Positions 39,623 to 47,223 of a DNA stretch of 64,000 nucleotides are shown one piece after another. The position numbers and the translations under genes were made by a program. Each line of letters starts with the position of its first letter. The first letter of the stretch is position 1. Source of the stretch: Pseudomonas deceptionensis (GTDB taxonomy: Bacteria; Pseudomonadota; Gammaproteobacteria; Pseudomonadales; Pseudomonadaceae). Under the pieces are notes generated by a model. It was not told where the DNA came from and did no database searches. It saw only the letters and a program-made list of their open reading frames with translations. The stretch is taken from assembly GCF_900106095.1 (NCBI RefSeq), contig NZ_FNUD01000002.1, positions 1,447,501 to 1,511,500 of the forward strand, given 5' to 3'.

Positions 39623-40468
39623 GTGAAGTCTATCAACGTCGTGAGCAAGGCATGGACAAATACGTACGAAGAAATTGCAGCGAAGACCAAGTTGGCTCGG
39701 GCCGTACTGGAGCAGCGTAAGGTCAAGCTGCGGGCAGGAAGCGCACTGTCACAGTTGCTGAGCCAAGCCGACAAGCTGAGTTTGGCATGGGCTGGGCAAG
39801 TTAAGCCTGGTGATCGAGTGGTATGGGACACGGCATTCGTGAACCGGCTAGTAGATGCAGTCATCAATCTGCCAGATGAGCCAGGTATTCAAGAAGCGCT
39901 CAAGCGTATGGCCGGGAGTGTCATGCAGCCTGATGATCGCAACACATCCCAAGGGAAGGACGCTCTTTGGGAGCTAGTACTGCTGTCTGACCTGAAGAAC
40001 AACGGCCTTGCTGTCATGGCCGCAGAACCAGATATCCTGGTTGACTTCGGAATGGGTAACTATCCGATTGCATGCAAGAAGATTTGGTCAGAGAACGGCG
40101 TTGAGAAGCGCGTTAGCCATGCTGCCAAACAGCTTGCACCATTCAATAATGGCGGGATCATAGCCATCAATCTTGATGATTTGGTCCCAGTCGAGAAGGT
40201 TATAAGCGTTCCCAACAAATCCTATGTGCGCGGAGTTCTGACCAAGTTCAATTTGGACTTCGTCGAACGTCACCGGGACGTATTCCAAGACGCTGTCAGG
40301 GACGGCAAGTGCGACGGATTCATCATCTCGACCACCGCCCTCGCTGTGCTATGGGAAGAGGAAACTCCGGCATATCTCGCTTCGCAGACTTCGCTATGGC
40401 ACATACAGGAGTCATCGCCAGAAGCCCGTGAGCGCTTTCTCGCATTTGGTCAGTTCCAAGGGAAGTAA
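39623..40468 (+). CDS. Unknown protein with PD-x-K nuclease-like motif
   Basis: GTG start with AGGAG 7 bases upstream; 281 residues, no signal peptide. The central part reads WELVLLSDLKNNG, then EPDILVDFG (Pro136-Asp137), then PIACKK (Ala150-Cys151-Lys152). The spacing of Glu helix, PD and xCK fits the PD-(D/E)xK nuclease fold. The usual second acidic residue is Ala or Cys here, so activity is uncertain. It lies 129 bases after hsdM on the same strand, outside the overlapping operon. It could be an additional restriction endonuclease or a decayed relative. No family recognised. Confidence 0.6.
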   Translation: MKSINVVSKAWTNTYEEIAAKTKLARAVLEQRKVKLRAGSALSQLLSQADKLSLAWAGQVKPGDRVVWDTAFVNRLVDAVINLPDEPGIQEALKRMAGSVMQPDDRNTSQGKDALWELVLLSDLKNNGLAVMAAEPDILVDFGMGNYPIACKKIWSENGVEKRVSHAAKQLAPFNNGGIIAINLDDLVPVEKVISVPNKSYVRGVLTKFNLDFVERHRDVFQDAVRDGKCDGFIISTTALAVLWEEETPAYLASQTSLWHIQESSPEARERFLAFGQFQGK

Positions 40469-40677
40469 GTTGGCTGCAGCAGCTAAGGGGAAAACTAGCA
40501 CCGCCCAGACCAAGCCCTACACTGAGGCAGTAATCGGCCCAGCACAACATCTAGACCTTCCCCTGGATGCTTTAACCCGGCATTCCAGCGAGTTAGGTAC
40601 CCTGGACTGAGGGCGGCTACTGTGCTGTGTTTAGCGCCTAACTTGAAGGCGCGATGTGGTGTAAACGCAGATGGTGT

Positions 40678-41805
40678 TTATTTTTCTTTTCCGATTTCGT
40701 CCAATGGGAATTTCTGACTGACTAATTGTTTATCACGTTCGGCCTTGAGGGTGAATCTCAGTCTTCGGAATTCGGCCGGTTCTCTAGTGGGTAAATTGGT
40801 AATTTTGGAAAGTTCTGCGTCCCGCTGGGCACTGGGCAATCCGGAGCAAATTTTCTCGCGGACATCATCCAGCAGAGATACATCGTAGTTGTCCAAATAA
40901 TTGCGATCCAAGAAATGCCAGTAATCACTTTCTATTAGTTTGAATTTTTCAGGAGACCATTTATTCACGACGGATGGCGCCAGCCACCACTGCCCATCAA
41001 ACATCATGCTTGACTCGATGAGGTTCAATGTATCGATAGGTGTCCATGCCTTCCTGTGCCACCGGTTAACATCCCTAGGGTCGCACACAATGATAACCAT
41101 TGGGTTTTGCTTTGAGGGCACTACGAATACAAACGTATCGAAATCATGTGTGCTCGCAGATAGCTGGAATCGGGTGCGCAACGCGACTGGACAAGGGAAC
41201 GCTATCCGCCTGATCACCACTCTGGCGTCCATACCGGCCTCTGCAGAGAATGGAGTCAGTGTTAGGTGCTCGTCTACTGGTAGTGCTTCATCGACACTGG
41301 TGTAGCCCTCAATTAAATCATAAGCCAAGGCGAGGGCCCGAGTCGCACTAATGGTTTTAGACAGTTCGTGCTCGTAGTTAAAGTTTTCGTTATCTCCAGC
41401 ATGCTGCGCGCTTGCCCTATTGGCTTGGTCTTCAAACACAATGCCAGCAAACGACCGGTACAGTTGAAGAAATACATCGCCGTTGGTGCGTAACCCATAC
41501 TTGTCCAGCGAAGAAAACTGCCCGTCATGCTTTAAGCAGAACCCCTTAAATGTGGTCGCTTTTGTTATTCCAACTTTGGTAAATTTTATCTCGCGATAAA
41601 TTTCGTCATCGTCGCGAAGCGGCTCTGGGGAGATTAGCGAGCCGTCTTCGGCTATATCACGAAGCACATTTTCTTTAGACATCGCATGCGCATGGATGGC
41701 TTGAAGTTCGCAGCCGGGAAACATACACTGATGCCTAGCCTTGCGAGCTAAAATGCTTTGAAGCTTATCATGAAATTTCGCCGCCATTTCGTTATGAGTA
41801 TTCAT
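40678..41805 (-). CDS. Unknown protein with N-terminal HNH-like zinc-binding domain
   Basis: 375 residues, convergent with the preceding gene. The N-terminal pattern is Cys27-x4-Cys32 (QCMFPGCELQ), His38-x-His40 (AIHAHAMSKE) and Cys90-x2-His93-Asp (GFCLKHDGQF), a treble-clef arrangement seen in HNH-type nucleases and related zinc modules. The rest (about 130-375) has no recognised domain but includes several beta-rich stretches (FDTFVFVVPSKQ, MVIIVCDPRDV). The location in the restriction cargo suggests a defence role, by inference only. Confidence 0.6.
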   Translation of the reverse strand: MNTHNEMAAKFHDKLQSILARKARHQCMFPGCELQAIHAHAMSKENVLRDIAEDGSLISPEPLRDDDEIYREIKFTKVGITKATTFKGFCLKHDGQFSSLDKYGLRTNGDVFLQLYRSFAGIVFEDQANRASAQHAGDNENFNYEHELSKTISATRALALAYDLIEGYTSVDEALPVDEHLTLTPFSAEAGMDARVVIRRIAFPCPVALRTRFQLSASTHDFDTFVFVVPSKQNPMVIIVCDPRDVNRWHRKAWTPIDTLNLIESSMMFDGQWWLAPSVVNKWSPEKFKLIESDYWHFLDRNYLDNYDVSLLDDVREKICSGLPSAQRDAELSKITNLPTREPAEFRRLRFTLKAERDKQLVSQKFPLDEIGKEK

Positions 41806-42125
41806 GTCATTCCCTGGGTTTTTACATGGAGCTGATTTGAGAGTGAGATTTAGTTAACTGAAAGAAGTTGCAGAATAAAGTCTCGTGCATGAACGGCTTT
41901 GAGGGTACGCATCGTTGCCTTTTTCCACACAAGGTACAGGTTTGTTGCCGCTGATGTCGAATTGACCCGGCTACCGCATTTCGCTGACCCAAGCCTCTCC
42001 TCCGGAATGCGTTATCAGCGCTGACCTTTAGCTGATTGTTGAGTGGGCAGAGGTACGTCGGTATTAGGTTCAATTCCGGATCAGCGATAACACGTTGCCA
42101 TGTGGCAGTTGCGTAAGTTGCGGTT

Positions 42126-42515
42126 TCAAGGAATCTCGGTAATGGATACGTCTCGATTGGTGAAGATTGTTTGAATTGAAGCTGGTTCGGGTTTAAAGTC
42201 AGATTTTCGCCGAATTTCTTCAAGGGTTAACTCTGCGCGGTAGTATTCAAAATAATTGAACATTTCGTCCAGCGAAACTTCAAGTTTTTCGGTGCTTCCT
42301 TTAGCAAATAGAATATGTATTACAGCTGCTAGCGGTAAAGCCATGGTTTGTTCAGTTTTTGATTCCGCCGCTGCTGCCATGCTTTCAAAAAGCTTCTCCA
42401 GGTGCTTTTGGATTTCGGAGAGCCAGTAGTCAGTTAAACTACAAGGCAGTGTTGCCTCTGCCCCCAAGTTCATTACCTCGGCTTGAAAACGCTGGAGTAT
42501 GTACTTTTCTTCCAT
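42126..42515 (-). CDS. Small unknown protein
   Basis: 129 residues (MEEKYILQRFQAEVMNLG...) with AAGGAC 6 bases ahead of the ATG. It is acidic and helical, with no signal peptide or known motif. A second minus-strand frame at 41822-42223 overlaps its end and looks spurious. It is read in the same direction as the 375-residue gene but 320 bases away, so co-transcription is uncertain. Confidence 0.5.
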   Translation of the reverse strand: MEEKYILQRFQAEVMNLGAEATLPCSLTDYWLSEIQKHLEKLFESMAAAAESKTEQTMALPLAAVIHILFAKGSTEKLEVSLDEMFNYFEYYRAELTLEEIRRKSDFKPEPASIQTIFTNRDVSITEIP

Positions 42516-43033
42516 GTCCTTTCACTCATTTTTGCAAAGGATAAACTGTAGCCACTTTTGGGGCGCGCGCCAGGGCAGCGGTTTGGGCTCAAGGACTTTG
42601 TGCTGAGCGACGCGGCTGGCGGGTGGGATCGCTAAGCAGCGGTCACCTCGCGTGTTGTTGCTGGCGCAGTACTGAGCCAGTAGCCGACACTAGCCTAGCC
42701 TGCTGCTTTGTGAATCAGTCCCAGTGCTGGATTTTGCCGATTGCTACTGGATCATTGTCGCGTTTACAACTGGACAAATTTCGCGTCGGCTGCAATACCT
42801 GCGTGACACTGGCGCTACCAACGCGCTTGATATTGGTCCGAGCATCCGCTTATGGACGGCTTATGCCGGTCAAGGACACGCCGCGGGCTCGTCCAGCATG
42901 GAATGCAGAGGATGGCGGACATTTCTTCGTAGCAATGACCTGCCCACTGCGTCTTGGGCTTGGCCGCTCAAAGGCCTATCTCTGCGTCTAAAGAAATATA
43001 GTGGTTTGGTCAGCAGCGTCGACTGCAGCCTAA
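42516..43033. other. 518 bp without a supportable gene
   Basis: Several short frames on both strands, none with a good start or recognisable product. It ends at repeat copy B. Together with the copy-A side, this looks like decayed DNA at the cargo edges. Confidence 0.45.
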
Positions 43034-43170
43034 GGATCTGCCATCGGTAGGTCATCCTTGCTCGATAGCGCTCAAGCATGAACCAGGGATGGTCCATATT
43101 TGATCTTTGCGTGTACGTGAAGGGTATAGGTGACGCCGTGCATCGGTCAGGCCAATCTCGTTCCGGGCAA
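43034..43170 (+). repeat. Copy B of the 136-bp direct repeat
   Basis: Right-hand partner of 31514-31649, same orientation. The 11.4 kb between the copies holds the whole hsd operon and the two adjacent nuclease-like genes. Confidence 0.75.
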
Positions 43171-43205
43171 CTGCTATAGCTCAGCCAATAGTGTTTTTAA
43201 CCCGT

Positions 43206-43418
43206 TTACCGATCACGGGCGGCTAACCATTCTTTCATGAGGGCGCCATCCCTTGTCATTTCTTCACGCAAGGATTGTACTTCGCTCACTGTAAGAAATG
43301 AGCCCGCGCGACGGCTTTCTTCGGTCAGGCTCGATGATTCGAGTTTGACCAGTCTTGATAGTGTTTCTCGCATGGTTAGAACGCCCAGCGGGACATTCAG
43401 CGATATTTTGGTAAGCAT
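43206..43418 (-). CDS. Small unknown protein, 70 residues
   Basis: The ATG at 43418 follows GGAGGGG, a strong ribosome site; a longer frame upstream is not supported. The sequence begins MLTKISLNVPLGVLTMRETL and is helical and charged, with no known motif. It lies 63 bases after the 143-residue gene on the same strand, and the two probably share a transcript controlled by the palindrome at 43931. Confidence 0.55.
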   Translation of the reverse strand: MLTKISLNVPLGVLTMRETLSRLVKLESSSLTEESRRAGSFLTVSEVQSLREEMTRDGALMKEWLAARDR

Positions 43419-43481
43419 GTAGTCCCCTCCGTGCGAAATCATATAAATTAGCGATGGGCAGTTGTTTTGCTTATACAAATT

Positions 43482-43913
43482 TCAAATGCCGAGCGCGTTG
43501 TAGTATATGCATTTTTCCAGCTTAATGTACTCAATGTCTGACGCTAACTCGGGTGTGTAATAGCGTTTCCCTGTAACTAGGTACGAGTCTAGGCTTCCAT
43601 GTTCTTCACTGTGGCATTGCGAAAACTCCCAAAGTTTTTCCATCTGCCATGACGGAGTTCCATTCACGTAGGGCGGGGTGACTATCATCACATCGGTTAC
43701 AGAAAGTTCGTTTGAGGCGCTACAGATCACCGTGGCCAGAACAGCTGGATCCATTGTTTGTAGCATCGTCCGAGATGTGTATCCATCGCTATGACGGGTT
43801 AGAGTGATGTAAAACCATGGCGCATGCATCGAGTGCTCCACGTAGCGCCAGTGCAGGCCTTCCGCACCTAATGCAGAAAGATCGACGTACGCTTCCTGTC
43901 GTGTCATATACAT
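43482..43913 (-). CDS. Unknown protein divergent from an XRE regulator
   Basis: The ATG at 43913 (MYMTRQEAYVDLS) has TGAGGT 7 bases upstream; an earlier in-frame ATG at 43937 overlaps the operator and is unlikely. It has 143 residues with aromatic-rich beta-type sequence (HAPWFYITLTRHSDGY, GKRYYTPEL) and no known family. The palindrome in its promoter region and the divergent XRE gene suggest control by that regulator. Confidence 0.6.
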   Translation of the reverse strand: MYMTRQEAYVDLSALGAEGLHWRYVEHSMHAPWFYITLTRHSDGYTSRTMLQTMDPAVLATVICSASNELSVTDVMIVTPPYVNGTPSWQMEKLWEFSQCHSEEHGSLDSYLVTGKRYYTPELASDIEYIKLEKCIYYNALGI

Positions 43914-43930
43914 AGCGTTGACCTCAAAAA

Positions 43931-43963
43931 AGACCACTATAGATTGTAGTCCTATAGTGGTCT
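43931..43963. promoter_or_regulatory. Palindromic operator between divergent genes
   Basis: Perfect 12-bp inverted repeat AGACCACTATAG / CTATAGTGGTCT separated by 9 bases. It lies 18 bases before the 143-residue gene and just ahead of the XRE gene. It is a probable binding site for the XRE protein, which would control both directions. A TACAAT -10-like hexamer falls in the centre on the minus strand. Confidence 0.65.
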
Positions 43964-43999
43964 ATGGGGCCTGATCATCCATTTTGCGTGGTGCGCGAA

Positions 44000-44290
44000 A
44001 TGGAGCTAAAGCAAGCGTTTGGTCAGGCACTTAAGCTGCTGAGAACTTCCAAGAGGCTGACCCAGGAGGACTTTTCAAGCATCAGCAGTCGGACATATCT
44101 GAGCACCCTTGAGCGCGGTCTCAAATGCCCCACTTTGGAAAAGCTCGAAGGGCTGGCATCGGTCATGGAGGTCCATCCTTTAAGCGTCCTAGCGGCTGCT
44201 TATCAGATCAAGGGCGATGACGGCGGCCTCGACTCTTTGTTGGCACGCATACGGGCGGAGGTTAGCTCGTCAGCCCTGGGATCTAAATAG
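44000..44290 (+). CDS. XRE-family helix-turn-helix regulator
   Basis: Small Cro/CI-type DNA-binding protein. The ATG at 44000 (MELKQAFGQALKLLR) gives 96 residues and fits the family start; an ATG at 43964 in the operator would add 12 residues. The helix-turn-helix spans about residues 8-62 (LTQEDFSSISSRTYLSTLERG). It is the last gene of the island and likely autoregulates through the adjacent palindrome. Confidence 0.75.
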   Translation: MELKQAFGQALKLLRTSKRLTQEDFSSISSRTYLSTLERGLKCPTLEKLEGLASVMEVHPLSVLAAAYQIKGDDGGLDSLLARIRAEVSSSALGSK

Positions 44291-44723
44291 CTCGGCTCTC
44301 CCTGTCGCGTGAGCCTCTCTCTTTTTTGTATTTCGGGATTCGCTGATCGCTAAAAAATGAGGGCTTAGCGCCGGCGTTCGCCTAGGAAAAACTTAGCGCA
44401 GTTTTCTGGATCATCTGACCACTACAATGTGGCTGAAGGTCCAAGTTGAGCTCCACGCCTTCGAGCTAACGCCACGAAGGCAGCAGTGGGACAAGATCAG
44501 TTTGTAAAGGTAGCCTTTACGTCGTTTTGAATCACGATGATTTTCCTGAAAAAAGATGTAACCAATGCACCGGTTCTTTACGTTTTTCAGCTCGTTTGGT
44601 TGTACTCAGTGCGCAATAGCTAGTATAATATGGTGTATTCAGAGGCTATTGTTCCTGCACTCCCAATCTTATGTGAACTACCCTTCTGATTTGTAGCTTT
44701 CGAGCTGCATCGCAGTACTAAAG
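44291..44723. other. AT-rich right end of the island and adjoining intergenic DNA
   Basis: No gene. It contains the right attachment-like repeat (44491-44512), a palindrome GTAAAGGTAGCCTTTAC at 44505-44521, a further inverse CGTAAAG at about 44577 and an inverse copy of ACATAAGAT at 44666-44674. AT content is high from about 44500 to 44700, as expected at a GInt 3' end. Confidence 0.55.
44491..44512 (+). repeat. Candidate right attachment repeat
   Basis: ACAAGATCA-N3-TGTAAAGGTA, same orientation and spacing as 23761-23782 (18 of 23 positions including flanks). It is immediately extended into a palindrome, GTAAAGG-TAG-CCTTTAC, that could be the recombinase core site. Confidence 0.6.
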
Positions 44724-44759
44724 AAGGCCCGCCGCTGATTCAGTGTCGGGCCTTTTTTT
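44724..44759. terminator. Terminator upstream of the MscS-type gene
   Basis: AAGGCCCG ... CGGGCCTT stem with an inner CGCTGA/CAGTG pairing and a run of seven T. It may be the native ssb terminator displaced by the island. Confidence 0.75.
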
Positions 44760-44963
44760 GTGCCGTGACTTTTTGGGCGCAAGAGCAAGGTTGATCCGTG
44801 GCAGTGTTCGTTTGCGTCACGTATGAGAGAGTTTTCGCACGAAGGTGCGGGGTTAATCCGTGGATTGACTACGCTGTACCGGGAAGTGCGCGTCGAGTCG
44901 TCAGCCGAGTTTTTCGGTTCGTTGCGATCTGCCCGCCAGACTTGTCCAGGAGGATTTCCGGGT

Positions 44964-47078
44964 TTGCTCAAATTCAAAACAGCGATTTTGCTCCTCATCC
45001 TGTTGTTATCAGGCAACGGTATTCTTCAGGCCGCGCCCACGCTGGCCTCTATCATGAAAGCCGAAGAGCACAACGGTAAGCCGCCGGTGCTGGTTGATGG
45101 CGGCTTGCTCGGTGCCTTGGGTGCAGGCATGGATGAGGTGCAGAGCCAGCTGGATTCGAGCGTGCATCAGTTGGGCGCCTGGAGCTTGCGCAGCAAGCGG
45201 GCTGCAGAAGAAGTCGGGGAACTGGTGGTACAGGCCTCGACTCATCCTTCGTGGAGCGGGGTGGGGGATTTTCTCCTGTTGTCCGTCATTTGGTCGGGTG
45301 CTTTCGCCGGGCTAATGCTGGCGGGGCGTTGGCTGGCGGGTTACCTGAGCAAGAATCGTCATTTAAGCAGTCGAGCGCGGGCGCAAGCGCTTATCGGCTA
45401 CGGGTTGCCTTATCTGTTGCCAGCACTGGTGAGCCTGTTGTTCACGCTGTATGTCAGTCGTTTTCTGCAGGACACCCTTGGGCGTTCGCTGGCACTCAGC
45501 CTGTCGTATGCCAGCAGCGGCGGGGTGTTTTGCTCGGCGCTGGTGCTGTCACTGAATGCGATATTTGAGGTGGGGCACAAGCGGCGTGCAGTCCGGATTA
45601 TTCGCGAGTACGCCATGCGCCCGCTGTTTATGATCGGTTTTCTGGCGGCCTTGAGTGACGCCATGAACAGCTCGCAAATCACACAGGAAATTGGCGGCAA
45701 CATTGCGAACTGCCTTTCGGTTTTTTCAGGGTTGGTGGCTTGCGTCATTTTTGCCTGCCTCGCCGTGCGGCTACGTCGTCCTGTCGCGCAGCTGATTCGC
45801 AATCGGGCCTTGGCCCAGCGTCTTGGGCAGCCGGCTCTGCAAGAGTCATTGCGCATTTTTTCGGTGCTCTGGTATTGGCCACTTTTGCTGATGTTGCTGG
45901 CAACGGCACTCAACCTGCTGGGCGTGGGCGAGGGCAGTGAGCGCGCGTTGCGCAATGCATTGCTGACGTCCGGGTTGCTGATCGGCACGGTATTTCTGAG
46001 TACGATCCTGCACCATTCATTTCGTACGAAAGTTCAAAGCGCCGGCGCCTATAAAGAACGTCTTATCAATGTGGTTTACGCATTGCTGCGGATTGCCCTG
46101 GCGGTGACCTTTATTGAGTTATTGGCGAAAATTTGGGGTTTCTCGTTGCTGGCTTTTGCCTCAGACAGCAGCACCGGCAAGGTGATCAGCGACTCACTGG
46201 GCCACATCCTGCTGATTTTTCTGGTGACCTGGTTGACGTGGGTCGTGCTCGACACAGCCATTCAGCAAGCGCTGGAGCCCTCGACCAACCGGCGTGGTAC
46301 CCACGAACCCAGCACGCGGATCAGAACCATCCTGCCGTTGACGCGCAATGCGATCAAAGTGGTTCTGGTAGTGATCTGTACCATCACCACAATGGCCAAT
46401 CTGGGAGTGAACGTTGCACCCTTCCTGGCTGGTGCCGGGGTTATCGGCCTGGCAATCGGCTTTGGCTCTCAGCAGTTGGTGCAAGATGTCATTACCGGCT
46501 TGTTTATCATCGTTGAAGACACCATCTCGGTCGGCGACTGGGTGGTGATCGACTCTGCCCACGCGGGGACTGTGGAGGGGCTGACCATTCGTACCCTGCG
46601 CCTGCGGGACTCGCGTGGCTTTGTGCACTCGGTGCCATTCGGCCAGATCAAGGCGGTGATCAACCATTCCCGACAGTTTGCCTACGCATTTTTTTCAGTG
46701 CAGTTCACTTACGATACGGACATGGACAAAGCCACTGTTCTGATCCGCGAGGCAGGGAACCAGATCAGTGACGACCCTTTGCTGAGCCTTAGTTTGCAGG
46801 GCTCGCTGACAATCTTTGGTGTCGACAGCATGAACCTAGACGGGGTGACGATTACGGCGCAGTTCCGCACGCTGTCCGGGGCTCAGAACACCGTTAGCCG
46901 TGCATTCAATGACCGGCTCAAAAAGCTTGTGGATAAGTCGTCGGATGTCCATTTCGCGCAACATTATCCACAGGGCTTTCTGATGCCCGTGCGTGAGCCG
47001 GAGGAGGCTTTGAAAGCGCCCGCGTTGGCGAAACGCTCTACCGTGCTGCTGACGGACCTGCCATCAGAGGCACAATGA
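44964..47078 (+). CDS. Large MscS-type mechanosensitive channel
   Basis: Inner-membrane channel that opens on osmotic down-shock. A TTG start at 44964 is preferred. AGGAGG lies 10 bases upstream, and it gives a clean signal peptide (FKTAILLLILLLSGNGILQA, cleaved before APT). The frame does extend to an ATG at 44823. It has 704 residues with a periplasmic N-terminal part and about 9-11 membrane helices. The conserved pore and beta region reads GVIGLAIGFGSQQLVQDVI, then DTISVGDWVVID. The C-terminal soluble domain holds the VPFGQIKAVINHSR segment. Not in an operon with the next gene (145-base gap). Confidence 0.85.
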   Translation: MLKFKTAILLLILLLSGNGILQAAPTLASIMKAEEHNGKPPVLVDGGLLGALGAGMDEVQSQLDSSVHQLGAWSLRSKRAAEEVGELVVQASTHPSWSGVGDFLLLSVIWSGAFAGLMLAGRWLAGYLSKNRHLSSRARAQALIGYGLPYLLPALVSLLFTLYVSRFLQDTLGRSLALSLSYASSGGVFCSALVLSLNAIFEVGHKRRAVRIIREYAMRPLFMIGFLAALSDAMNSSQITQEIGGNIANCLSVFSGLVACVIFACLAVRLRRPVAQLIRNRALAQRLGQPALQESLRIFSVLWYWPLLLMLLATALNLLGVGEGSERALRNALLTSGLLIGTVFLSTILHHSFRTKVQSAGAYKERLINVVYALLRIALAVTFIELLAKIWGFSLLAFASDSSTGKVISDSLGHILLIFLVTWLTWVVLDTAIQQALEPSTNRRGTHEPSTRIRTILPLTRNAIKVVLVVICTITTMANLGVNVAPFLAGAGVIGLAIGFGSQQLVQDVITGLFIIVEDTISVGDWVVIDSAHAGTVEGLTIRTLRLRDSRGFVHSVPFGQIKAVINHSRQFAYAFFSVQFTYDTDMDKATVLIREAGNQISDDPLLSLSLQGSLTIFGVDSMNLDGVTITAQFRTLSGAQNTVSRAFNDRLKKLVDKSSDVHFAQHYPQGFLMPVREPEEALKAPALAKRSTVLLTDLPSEAQ

Positions 47079-47223
47079 GCGCTTTTGTGCAGGGGTAAAG
47101 TTTGTCAGTGACGCGAGGGGCAGAAACCCGCAAAATGCTGCAATATTGAACATGATCAACAGCTTTCACGGTTGGTTTTCTGGTATATATCACCGTTCTG
47201 AATAGACTGAGCCTGCATACCTT

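Larger units (their letters stand above)
23761..44512 (+). mobile_element. GInt-type genomic island with restriction and defence-like cargo
   Basis: About 20.7 kb inserted between ssb and the MscS-type gene. It begins with four overlapping genes for three tyrosine recombinases and a small helical protein. This is the ginABCD organisation described for GInts, which also have a cargo region, an AT-rich 3' end and imperfect flanking direct repeats. All of these are seen here. Cargo includes a type I restriction system with a PrrC-like gene, unknown proteins, IS66-type ends and a regulator module. The boundaries are inferred from the repeat pair at 23763 and 44493. Other att-like copies at 23933 and near 44577-44674 leave up to about 200 bp uncertainty at each side. 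Confidence 0.75.

Noticed and set aside
41822..42223. 133-codon minus-strand frame between the 375- and 129-residue genes
   Set aside because: Overlaps the better-supported 129-residue gene by about 100 bases and lacks a good start.
23756..44723. Integrative conjugative element or prophage
   Set aside because: No relaxase, coupling protein, mating-pair, capsid or lysis genes; the integrase trio fits a GInt instead.
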